5,052 nt of DNA, taken from positions 1 through 5,052 of the forward strand of contig JAJZSS010000190.1 of NCBI GenBank assembly GCA_021849525.1, read 5' to 3'. Below the pieces are notes generated by a model that saw only the letters and a list, made by a program, of their open reading frames with translations, was not told the origin of the DNA and made no database searches. Positions 1 through 5,052 of the stretch are shown here, piece by piece (position 1 is the first letter of the stretch; each line of letters begins with the position of its first letter). The stretch comes from Chloroflexota bacterium. GTDB taxonomy: Bacteria > Chloroflexota > Anaerolineae > Anaerolineales > UBA4823. Position numbers and translations under genes: made by a program.

Positions 1-1152
1 CTCCAGCTCTCCCAGGAGGATACTGTCCTGCAGGTGAGCCTGGGGAAAAATCTGGAGCCCGGAGGGGTCGCCCAGATCAACCTGAGCTTTGAGGGACAGG
101 TTCCACAAGATTTCGGCGGCGGAGAAAACGCCAGCGGGTACGGCATCTACAATTCCACTGACGAAGTGATGGCGCTGGCGAGCTGGTATCCCATCCTGGC
201 GGTGTACGATGAGCAGGGCTGGCATCTGGATCCAGTCTCATATATGGGTGATTCGGTATTCAGCGATATCGCCAGCTATACGGTTGAGATCCTGCTCCCC
301 CCGGACCAGGTGCTGGTCAGCACAGGGGTAACCCAACAATCCGGGCCAGTGGGCAACCGCCAGCAATATCTGTTAGAGAGCGGTCCAGCGCGCGACTTTT
401 TCATCATCACCAGCCCGCACTTCGCCAGCCTTCAGGGCCAGGCTGGTGGCACCCGGATCAATTCATACTATCTACCCGGACATGAATCCGGCGGGCAGCG
501 TGCTCTGGAGATCGCCATCCAGGCAGTCGAATCGTTCAACCACCGGTTTGGTGTATACCCCTACACGGAGCTGGATGTTGTGGATGCACCGATGAAAAAC
601 GCCGCCGGGGTGGAGTACCCCGGGATATTCCTGGTCGGCAGCTCCCAGTATGCGGATTACATGGAACCCGGTTTCGCGCTGACTACGGCTCATGAAGTGG
701 CTCACCAGTGGTGGTACAACCTGGTCGGGAACGATGTATTTGCCGAACCCTGGCTGGACGAAGCCCTGGCGAGCTATACTTCTGGCCTGTACCTGGAAGC
801 TGCCCAGGGGAAGCCCGGGGTAAACGGTTTGATGAGTTATTATCGCGATCGTTACCAGCGCAGCCTGGACAGCGGCGGCGACCACCCGATCTCCGGGAGC
901 CTGGCTTATTTTGAGAACAGCGCCAGTCCCAATGCTTATGGCGGGATCGTGTATGCAAAGGGAGCGCTGTTCTTCGATGCTGTACGCCAGGAAATCGGCG
1001 ACGAGGCTTTTTTTGGCGCCTTACACAGCTATTTCGAGACTTACCGCTATCGAATCGCGGCCGGTAAAGACCTGCTGGCGGCTTTTGAAACGGCTGCCGG
1101 ATACCCGCTGGATGAACTCTACCAGACCTGGAACATCGACCCTCCGCCGTAA
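1..1152 (+). CDS. M1-family zinc aminopeptidase, 5'-truncated by window edge
   Basis: This is the C-terminal part of a gluzincin peptidase of family M1, which removes N-terminal residues from peptides. The reading frame is open from base 1, so the true start lies outside the window; the GTG at 34 is only an internal codon. Counting codons from base 1, the zinc site is HEVAH at residues 231-235, with the third ligand Glu254 in WLDEA (HEXXH-18 residues-E). Upstream is GVEYPG at about 203-208, the counterpart of the GxMEN exopeptidase motif, with Glu205 the likely N-terminus-binding residue. Tyr318 in VYAKGA matches the transition-state tyrosine. About 65 residues follow it, so the protein ends soon after the catalytic domain and lacks the long helical C-terminal domain of PepN-type enzymes. 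All key residues are present, so it is probably active. Substrate and location cannot be told, because the N-terminus (possible signal peptide) is missing. Confidence 0.93.
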   Translation, partial: LQLSQEDTVLQVSLGKNLEPGGVAQINLSFEGQVPQDFGGGENASGYGIYNSTDEVMALASWYPILAVYDEQGWHLDPVSYMGDSVFSDIASYTVEILLPPDQVLVSTGVTQQSGPVGNRQQYLLESGPARDFFIITSPHFASLQGQAGGTRINSYYLPGHESGGQRALEIAIQAVESFNHRFGVYPYTELDVVDAPMKNAAGVEYPGIFLVGSSQYADYMEPGFALTTAHEVAHQWWYNLVGNDVFAEPWLDEALASYTSGLYLEAAQGKPGVNGLMSYYRDRYQRSLDSGGDHPISGSLAYFENSASPNAYGGIVYAKGALFFDAVRQEIGDEAFFGALHSYFETYRYRIAAGKDLLAAFETAAGYPLDELYQTWNIDPPP

Positions 1153-1169
1153 ATACCCCGGTTATCGGC

Positions 1170-1175
1170 TACAAT
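1170..1175 (+). promoter_or_regulatory. possible -10 box for a leaderless transcript
   Basis: TACAAT matches the TATAAT consensus at five of six positions and ends 7 nt before the ATG at 1183. A transcript initiated from it would start at or next to the start codon. This would fit the absence of any Shine-Dalgarno sequence before that ATG. I see no good -35 hexamer at 16-18 nt upstream, so the call rests on one hexamer and its placement. Confidence 0.3.
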
Positions 1176-1182
1176 CGTCGTT

Positions 1183-2232
1183 ATGATCCCTCGCCGCCCC
1201 TACACCTCACACAAGCTCCACGGGGTAATTGCTCTGGTTTGCCTCGGCCTGATTCTGGCAGCCTGCACGCGCCTCCCAGCTCCCACGCTTCTTGCCCCTC
1301 CGCCTACCCTCCAGAACACGGGGACTCCTCTCCCAGACCTGGCCATCCCCGCAACGCTGACATCTACCCCAATTACACCTCCAGCGGCGGTGGGAACCGA
1401 TTCGGTCACACCGCCAACCACCACTGCGGCGCCGGAAACTCCCCTGCGGTTTGCGGTGATCGGTGATTACGGCCTGGCAGGTGACGCCGAAGCCCGGGTC
1501 GCCCAGCTCATCCAATCTTGGGGGCCGGATCTGATCATCACCACCGGCGACAACAACTACCCGGATGGGGAGGCCGAAACGATCGATGCCAATATCGGGC
1601 AGTATTACCAGCAATACATCTATCCTTACCGGGGCAGTTACGGGCCAGGGGCGGATCGCAACCGTTTCTTTCCTACCCTGGGCAACCACGACTGGAACAC
1701 TCCCTGCGCTCAGCCGTACCTGGATTATTTCACCCTGCCTGGCAACGAGCGTTATTATGAATTCACCTGGGGACCGGTCCATTTTTTCGCGGTGAGCAGC
1801 GACTCGCGCGAGCCGGATGGAGTCGGCCGCAGCTCGATCCAGGCAGCCTGGCTGCAGGAGCGCCTGGCGGCTTCTACTCTGCCCTGGAAGATCGTGTACT
1901 TTCACCAGGCGCCCTATTCATCGGGCTACCACGGCTCAGTAGATTGGATGCGCTGGCCTTTCAAAGAATGGGGCGCCAGCCTGGTGCTGGCGGGGCACGA
2001 TCATACCTATGAACGCCTGGATATCGATGGGCTTCCCTACATCGTCAATGGCGTGGGCGGGGGGCCGATCTATCCATTCGTCTTCCCGCTGGCTGGAAGC
2101 CAGGTGCGATACAACGATGCGCACGGCGCCCTCCTGGTTGAAGTCGATTCAGAACAGCTCAGCGGCACTTTCGCCAGCGTGGACGGCATCAATTCGGACC
2201 AATTTGGAATATTAATCCCAGTTAAACCTTGA
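1183..2232 (+). CDS. lipoprotein metallophosphatase of the purple acid phosphatase type
   Basis: Predicted surface-anchored binuclear-metal phosphoesterase, 349 aa. Residues 1-28 form a lipoprotein signal: Arg4, Arg5 and Lys11, a hydrophobic core at about 14-25, then the lipobox LAAC with Cys28 as the lipidated residue. Residues 29-88 are a Pro/Thr-rich low-complexity linker. The calcineurin-like domain begins at about 89 and shows the complete purple acid phosphatase ligand set: Asp95 (GDYG), Asp123 and Tyr126 (GDNNY), Asn168 (GNHD), His241 (FHQAPY), and His272 and His274 (GHDHTYER). The D-x-x-Y spacing with metal-binding Tyr126 separates purple acid phosphatases from generic metallophosphatases. 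Family members hydrolyse phosphate monoesters; the substrate here is unknown. The ATG at 1183 is chosen because it gives a full signal peptide, although no ribosome binding site precedes it. It lies 30 nt after the peptidase gene. No permease or phosphate-uptake gene is nearby. Confidence 0.92.
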   Translation: MIPRRPYTSHKLHGVIALVCLGLILAACTRLPAPTLLAPPPTLQNTGTPLPDLAIPATLTSTPITPPAAVGTDSVTPPTTTAAPETPLRFAVIGDYGLAGDAEARVAQLIQSWGPDLIITTGDNNYPDGEAETIDANIGQYYQQYIYPYRGSYGPGADRNRFFPTLGNHDWNTPCAQPYLDYFTLPGNERYYEFTWGPVHFFAVSSDSREPDGVGRSSIQAAWLQERLAASTLPWKIVYFHQAPYSSGYHGSVDWMRWPFKEWGASLVLAGHDHTYERLDIDGLPYIVNGVGGGPIYPFVFPLAGSQVRYNDAHGALLVEVDSEQLSGTFASVDGINSDQFGILIPVKP

Positions 2233-2258
2233 CAGACTGAAAAATTCCGTGGTAAACT
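2229..2258 (+). promoter_or_regulatory. sigma70-like promoter with extended -10, overlapping the phosphatase stop codon
   Basis: A perfect -35 hexamer TTGACA lies at 2229-2234 and shares bases with the phosphatase stop codon TGA (2230-2232). After an 18-nt spacer comes TAAACT at 2253-2258, matching TATAAT at four of six positions and preceded by TGG (2250-2252), an extended -10 element. Transcription would start at about 2265, shortly before the leader ORF and tandem terminators. It is the best promoter-like sequence I see in the window. Confidence 0.55.
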
Positions 2259-2315
2259 CCCAACATTGTCCGAAAATACAGACAGCAGACTCTTTAGAAA
2301 GGATAGGCGCAGAAT

Positions 2316-2411
2316 ATGAATCGATCTGAACTCACATTTGCCTGCGTAAGCGCTGCCTTCGGCGGCGTCGCCGCAGCATTGCCTTCTCGTAGTGCGCCTA
2401 TCGGCCGGTAA
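2316..2411 (+). CDS. possible 31-aa leader peptide (upstream ORF)
   Basis: An ATG at 2316 opens a 31-codon frame ending in TAA at 2409-2411. The product begins MNRSELTFACV, is Ala- and Gly-rich in the middle and ends in SAPIGR. A purine-rich AAAGGA at 2298-2303 lies 12 nt before the ATG, longer than ideal spacing. It sits between the promoter and the first terminator, where regulatory leader peptides are found upstream of attenuated genes. Its codons 13-21 overlap mutually exclusive hairpins, so ribosome position could affect folding. There is no homology that I recognise. Chance occurrence is quite possible for an ORF of this size. Confidence 0.3.
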   Translation: MNRSELTFACVSAAFGGVAAALPSRSAPIGR

Positions 2412-2433
2412 ACTTCCTCTTCTGTGTATGACG

Positions 2434-2468
2434 GCCACGGGTGCGCTACCGCACCCGTGGCTTTTTTT
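2434..2468 (+). terminator. strong rho-independent terminator (first of a tandem pair)
   Basis: A perfect 12-bp stem, GCCACGGGTGCG (2434-2445) with CGCACCCGTGGC (2450-2461), closes a CTAC loop and is followed directly by seven T (2462-2468). This is a textbook intrinsic terminator for + strand transcription. The opposite strand has no T-run at the other end, so it is unidirectional. It lies 201 nt after the phosphatase stop and 84 nt before the ABC start. Confidence 0.88.
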
Positions 2469-2491
2469 ATCTCGTCTGACCAGATCTGCCA

Positions 2492-2532
2492 CAGGCCACG
2501 GGTGGGCTTCCGCCCCGTGGCCTGTTTTGTTT
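2492..2532 (+). terminator. second rho-independent terminator, near-duplicate of the first
   Basis: Outer stem CAGGCCACG (2492-2500) pairs with CGTGGCCTG (2516-2524). An inner GGGC (2504-2507)/GCCC (2512-2515) stem closes a TTCC loop, with GGT (2501-2503) unpaired. The run TTTTGTTT follows at 2525-2532. The core 2495-2521 aligns with the first hairpin with only two substitutions and one deleted base, so one probably arose by duplication of the other. It ends only 7 nt before the ABC Shine-Dalgarno. Confidence 0.75.
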
Positions 2533-2552
2533 ATCGTGTAAGGAGCTCAGCC

Positions 2553-3401
2553 ATGTCTGACGCCATCAATCTAAAAAACATATCGAAAACTTACGGCGGG
2601 CTGAATTCAGAGCTGTGGAAACGCATCTCCCAGAGCCATGCCAAGAGTATCCTGCGCGGCCAGATGCCACAGACCACCGTCGTTGCCCTGGACGGTGTGT
2701 GCTTGAGTGTTCCGGAAGGCCAGATCTTCGGCCTCCTGGGGGTGGATGGCTCAGGGAAATCCACATTGATCCGCCTGCTGGCAACTCTGGTCCAACCGGA
2801 TGCCGGTGAGGCATACGTATTTGGCTATGATGTGGTCCGCCAGGCTTCCAAGGTCCAGCACCTGATCAACCGGGTGTCGGTCGAAGCTTCCTTCTACCGC
2901 AGGCTGTCGGCGCTGGACAATCTCGCAGAGGATGCCCGCTTGTTGGGGCTGGCCGGAGCGCGTTTACGCCAGCACCTGGAAGACACCCTGCTGCACCTGG
3001 GCCTGCAGAGCGAAGATATTTATCGTCCTCTGGAAGAAGCCTGCCGCACCACCCTGCAGGTCGTCAGTATCGCCCGAGCTCTGATCTCGCAACCGCGCCT
3101 GCTGCTGCTGGACGAGCCGACCCGCGGCCTGCCAGCCCATCTGGCGAGCCGTGTCCAGGAGGCGATTCTGGAAATGCGGGCAGCCCTGGGGACGACAGTG
3201 CTCTTCACCACCCAGGATGTGGCTGAGATCACCGCTCTGGCAGACTCGGCAGCCGTCATGGAAAAAGGGCGCTTGATCGACCAGGAAAACAGCCTGGCGC
3301 CGCGGCTGGTGCCGCTGAGCGGGTGCCCTACCAACCTGGCAGATATCTTCAGCCAGCTAAAGCAGCTTACAGCGCTCGGCGCCTATGAACCGGTTTGCTA
3401 A
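2553..3401 (+). CDS. ABC-2-type ATP-binding protein with degenerate catalytic motifs
   Basis: A single ABC nucleotide-binding domain of 282 aa. Start ATG 2553 is chosen because AAGGAG (2540-2545) lies 7 nt upstream; the frame extends further up only through the terminator hairpins. Walker A is intact (GVDGSGKST, 63-71) and so is Walker B (LLLLDEP, 183-189). Other motifs depart from the family norm. There is no LSGGQ: the expected place, about 160-170, reads PLEEACRTTLQ. The H-loop His is Gln221 (TTQD instead of TTHD). The D-loop Asp is replaced by Pro (GLPAHL). The Q-loop Gln is absent, with Val110/Glu111 in its place. An insert of about 25 residues (15-40) separates the first strand from VVALDGV. 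It should still bind ATP, but hydrolysis or dimerisation may be altered. The nearest general type is the ATPase of ABC-2 drug or polysaccharide exporters. No permease follows; acetyltransferases do. It may be half of a heterodimer, or regulatory. Confidence 0.85.
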   Translation: MSDAINLKNISKTYGGLNSELWKRISQSHAKSILRGQMPQTTVVALDGVCLSVPEGQIFGLLGVDGSGKSTLIRLLATLVQPDAGEAYVFGYDVVRQASKVQHLINRVSVEASFYRRLSALDNLAEDARLLGLAGARLRQHLEDTLLHLGLQSEDIYRPLEEACRTTLQVVSIARALISQPRLLLLDEPTRGLPAHLASRVQEAILEMRAALGTTVLFTTQDVAEITALADSAAVMEKGRLIDQENSLAPRLVPLSGCPTNLADIFSQLKQLTALGAYEPVC

Positions 3402-3436
3402 CCTGGCCAGCCAGTGATAACCTCTGGCTCGCCAGG
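3402..3436 (+). other. intercistronic hairpin between the ABC gene and the first acetyltransferase
   Basis: Starting on the base after the ABC stop codon, CCTGGC (3402-3407) and AGCCAG (3409-3414) pair with CTGGCT (3424-3429) and GCCAGG (3431-3436). That gives 12 bp with one C-C mismatch and a 9-nt loop. No T-run follows, but an A-run does (3448-3454), so it is not an intrinsic terminator on the + strand. It could protect the 3' end of the upstream message or mark a processing site. Confidence 0.5.
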
Positions 3437-3481
3437 AGCAACCCGATAAAAAAACCGGACCACAACCTTGAGGACACAACC

Positions 3482-4072
3482 ATGAACATTCACGACCAGC
3501 TTTTTCAGGGCACCAAAATCTGCCTCACTCCCATCGACCATGAGAAAGATCCCGAGGTCGCCGCACGCTGGACCCAGGACGCAGAATACCAGCGTATGCT
3601 CAACAGCGACCTCGTCCGCCCACTGTCTCCGTTCCAGGTCAAGAAGCAGTTCGAGACCCTTGAAAAAGAAGCCGAGGAATCCAACAACCAGTTTTATTAT
3701 GCGGTGCGCACCCTGGAAGCGCCTGACAGGCCGGAAAGGCTGGTTGGCTTTGCCCACCTGTACTGGATCGAATGGGTGCACGGCGCTGGGATGATCCAGC
3801 TGGGGATTGGTGATGCGGCAGATCGCTGCCAGGGCTACGCCAGTGAAATTTTGCGCCTGATGCTGCGCTATGCGTTCATGGAATTGAACCTCTTCCGCCT
3901 GGGCGCGCTGATCCCGGAATATAACCTGCCGGCGCTCCGGCTGTTTCAAAAAGCGGGCTTTGTCGAGGAGGTTCGCCGCCGTGAAGCCCTGAATCGCTAT
4001 GGAAAGCGCTGGGATCATCTTCAGCTGGGTTTGCTGGGGGACGATTGGAAAGCCTCCCAGGCCACTGATTGA
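3482..4072 (+). CDS. GNAT N-acetyltransferase, RimJ/RimL-like (first of three)
   Basis: 196-aa acetyl-CoA-dependent N-acetyltransferase of the Acetyltransf_3 type, expected in the cytoplasm. Start ATG 3482 follows TGAGGA (3469-3474) by 7 nt. Motif A covers the strand IQLGIG (105-110) and the acetyl-CoA pyrophosphate loop RCQGYA (115-120, R-x-x-G-x-A), then the helix SEILRLMLRYAF. Motif B is LNLFRLGALIPEYNLPALRLFQKAGF (135-160), with the usual N-x-x-A-x-x-x-[FY]-x-K-x-GF pattern. The N-terminal RWTQDAEYQRML (29-40) and WVHG (98-101) recur in the two following genes, so all three share an ancestor. This copy is the most divergent. Family members acetylate ribosomal protein N-termini, polyamines or amine-bearing small molecules; the substrate cannot be read from the sequence. 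It lies 80 nt after the ABC gene, probably in the same transcript. Confidence 0.9.
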   Translation: MNIHDQLFQGTKICLTPIDHEKDPEVAARWTQDAEYQRMLNSDLVRPLSPFQVKKQFETLEKEAEESNNQFYYAVRTLEAPDRPERLVGFAHLYWIEWVHGAGMIQLGIGDAADRCQGYASEILRLMLRYAFMELNLFRLGALIPEYNLPALRLFQKAGFVEEVRRREALNRYGKRWDHLQLGLLGDDWKASQATD

Positions 4073-4097
4073 CCGCCTGGCAGGAAGGAAACCATCG

Positions 4098-4670
4098 ATG
4101 AATATCTATCAAGGACAGCTCGTCCGTTTGGGCATTGAAGACCCTCAAATGTTTGCCGAAGCCTTCAGCCGCTGGGGTCGCGATACGGAGTATGTCCGCC
4201 TGCTGGATGACTCCCCGGCAAGCCCTTGGTCGGTCAATCAGCGCAAGCAGTGGATCGAAAAAGACCTGGAAAATCCCACCCAGGGCATTCTGTTCAGCAT
4301 CCGCAGCCTGGCAGAAGATAAACTGATTGGCTTTGTAAGCTTCTGGGCAATCTCCTGGTCGCACGGCGAAGCCTGGGTCGGAATTGGCATCGGCGAGCGA
4401 GATTACTGGGGCAAGGGCTATGGGAGCGAAGCCATGCAGCTGGTTTTGCGCTACGCGTTCAGTGAGCTTAACCTGCACCGGGTCTCCCTGGGTGTGTTTT
4501 CTTACAATCCGCGGGCCCTGCGCTCCTATGAGAAGTGTGGCTTTCGCCAGGAAGGCGTTATTCAACACGCCTTTGTGCGAGAAGGTCAGCGCTGGGATCT
4601 GATCATTATGGGTATCCTGCGCCGCGAATGGCAAGACCTGTACAGCGAGCAAAACCTGCTCCCCTTATGA
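4098..4670 (+). CDS. GNAT N-acetyltransferase, RimJ/RimL-like (second of three)
   Basis: 190-aa GNAT protein. Start ATG 4098 is preceded by AGGAAGGAA (4082-4090) at proper spacing and lies 25 nt after the first acetyltransferase, so the two are probably cotranscribed. Motif A is WVGIGIGERD (93-102) with the loop YWGKGYGSEA (103-112); Trp replaces the usual Gln/Arg, as is common in this subfamily. Motif B is LNLHRVSLGVFSYNPRALRSYEKCGF (124-149), with the conserved Asn137 and Tyr144. The C-terminal REGQRWDLIIMGILRREW is typical of complete Acetyltransf_3 proteins. The N-terminal AFSRWGRDTEYVRLL (22-36) is nearly the same in the third gene. No membrane segment or signal is seen. It should be an active cytoplasmic enzyme of unknown substrate. 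Confidence 0.92.
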   Translation: MNIYQGQLVRLGIEDPQMFAEAFSRWGRDTEYVRLLDDSPASPWSVNQRKQWIEKDLENPTQGILFSIRSLAEDKLIGFVSFWAISWSHGEAWVGIGIGERDYWGKGYGSEAMQLVLRYAFSELNLHRVSLGVFSYNPRALRSYEKCGFRQEGVIQHAFVREGQRWDLIIMGILRREWQDLYSEQNLLPL

Positions 4671-4681
4671 AGGTGAACATC

Positions 4682-5052
4682 ATGGAACAGGATATATTAA
4701 CTGGAAAACTGGTTCGCCTGGCAGCTGTTGATCCGCAACGTCTGGCTGAAGCGTTCTCCCGCTGGGGGCGCGATTCCGAATACTGGCGCCTGCTGGCCTC
4801 GAATCCGGCACGCCTGCACAGCGTGAAAAGCACCCGGGAATGGCTGGAGAAAGACCTTGAGAAAGGACCTCCCCAGATTCTGCTATTTGAGATCCACACC
4901 CTGACTGAGGACAGGCTGATCGGTGAGACAGGTTTTGATAACATCCGCTGGCAGCATGGGGAATCCTTTATAGGTATCGGACTGGGCGAACGGGATGCCT
5001 GGGGCAAGGGTTATGGCACAGACGCCATGCACCTCATGCTGCGGTATGCATT
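4682..5052 (+). CDS. GNAT N-acetyltransferase, RimJ/RimL-like (third of three), 3'-truncated by window edge
   Basis: The first 123 codons of a third GNAT gene, open through the right edge. Start ATG 4682 lies 5 nt after GAAGGTGA (4669-4676), which overlaps the stop codon of the preceding gene. An in-frame ATG at 4667 overlaps that stop as ATGA but has no ribosome binding site of its own. Visible features are LVRL (10-13), AFSRWGRDSEYWRLL (24-38), LEKDLE (55-60), WQHGE (90-94), and motif A FIGIGLGERD then AWGKGYGTDAM (106-116). Hand alignment with the second acetyltransferase over about 115 residues gives roughly 60% identity with one single-residue gap. The pair is therefore a relatively recent tandem duplication. 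Motif B and the C-terminus lie outside the window. The 11-nt gap before the start suggests translational coupling. Confidence 0.9.
   Translation, partial: MEQDILTGKLVRLAAVDPQRLAEAFSRWGRDSEYWRLLASNPARLHSVKSTREWLEKDLEKGPPQILLFEIHTLTEDRLIGETGFDNIRWQHGESFIGIGLGERDAWGKGYGTDAMHLMLRYA

Larger units (their letters stand above)
2265..2468 (+). ncRNA. putative leader RNA or small transcript ending at the first terminator
   Basis: If the promoter at 2229-2258 is used and the first hairpin terminates, the product is a discrete RNA of about 200 nt. It holds a possible 31-codon ORF and GC-rich self-complementary segments at 2350-2377. I do not recognise a known riboswitch, T-box or small RNA family in it. 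It may be a cis-acting leader of the downstream ABC gene, a free small RNA, or both. Both ends are inferred from signals only. Confidence 0.35.

Noticed and set aside
34..36. GTG as the start of the peptidase gene
   Set aside because: The frame is open to base 1, no ribosome binding site is well placed, and an M1 protein needs more of the N-terminal beta domain than this start would give.
1207..1905. Minus-strand open frame of 232 codons opposite the phosphatase
   Set aside because: The + strand frame carries a complete set of metal ligands and a lipobox; the minus-strand product is Arg-rich and resembles nothing known.
2434..2532. The repeated hairpins as a short CRISPR array or transposon end
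   Set aside because: There are only two units, each an internal palindrome followed by a T-run, with no regular spacers, no cas or transposase gene and no target duplication, so terminators explain them better.
2424..2552. In-frame N-terminal extension of the ABC ATPase by 43 codons
   Set aside because: The extension runs through both terminator hairpins and lacks a ribosome binding site, whereas ATG 2553 has AAGGAG at ideal spacing and begins right at the first strand of the ABC domain.
3395..3481. Upstream extension of the first acetyltransferase
   Set aside because: It overlaps the end of the ABC gene and the intercistronic hairpin; ATG 3482 has a good Shine-Dalgarno and matches the N-termini of the paralogues.
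3999..4097. Upstream extension of the second acetyltransferase into the end of the first
   Set aside because: It would overlap the preceding gene in another frame without a ribosome binding site; ATG 4098 has AGGAAGGAA upstream and aligns with the third copy.
3876..4652. Long minus-strand open frame of 258 codons across two acetyltransferases
   Set aside because: It lies opposite genes with intact GNAT motifs, shows no recognisable domain and is explained by codon bias in GC-rich DNA.
4667..4681. Alternative ATG for the third acetyltransferase overlapping the previous stop
   Set aside because: There is no Shine-Dalgarno before 4667, while GAAGGTGA is well placed for ATG 4682. It remains a minor possibility.

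Overview
The window looks like ordinary bacterial chromosome with every gene on the + strand. Base composition is GC-rich. The gene repertoire is an M1 metallopeptidase, a Thr/Pro-linker lipoprotein phosphatase, a divergent ABC-2-type ATPase and a run of RimJ/RimL-like GNAT acetyltransferases. This style, especially the lipobox followed by a long Pro/Thr-rich linker, resembles Chloroflexota of the class Anaerolineae. That assignment is an inference from style, with no marker gene present, and should be held at moderate confidence at best.

Layout. Positions 1-1152 hold the 3' part of an M1-family zinc aminopeptidase, cut by the left edge. After 30 nt comes a lipoprotein of the purple acid phosphatase type (1183-2232), with no Shine-Dalgarno but a possible -10 box placed as for a leaderless transcript. 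From 2233 to 2552 there are 320 bases without a conventional gene, and they are dense in signals. They contain a consensus-like promoter whose -35 overlaps the preceding stop codon, a possible 31-codon leader ORF with alternative hairpins, and two near-duplicate hairpins each followed by a T-run. A strong ribosome binding site then leads into the next gene.

The second half is a probable operon: an ABC-type ATPase (2553-3401) with altered catalytic motifs, an intercistronic hairpin, and three GNAT acetyltransferases in tandem (3482-4072, 4098-4670, 4682 to the right edge). The GNATs are recognisably paralogous. The second and third are about 60% identical by hand alignment over the shared region.

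How they may work together. The two upstream genes are probably cell-surface or secreted hydrolases, inferred from the lipobox of the phosphatase; the start of the peptidase is missing. The ABC/GNAT cluster sits behind two terminators with almost no room for a private promoter. This suggests that its expression depends on readthrough, that is, transcription attenuation. Leader ORF, terminator and ABC protein in that order is a layout known from antibiotic-responsive resistance genes, but no resistance function can be proven here. The most noteworthy items are this leader, the ATPase with its lost H-loop histidine and missing LSGGQ signature, and the tandem acetyltransferase array, which may continue past the window.
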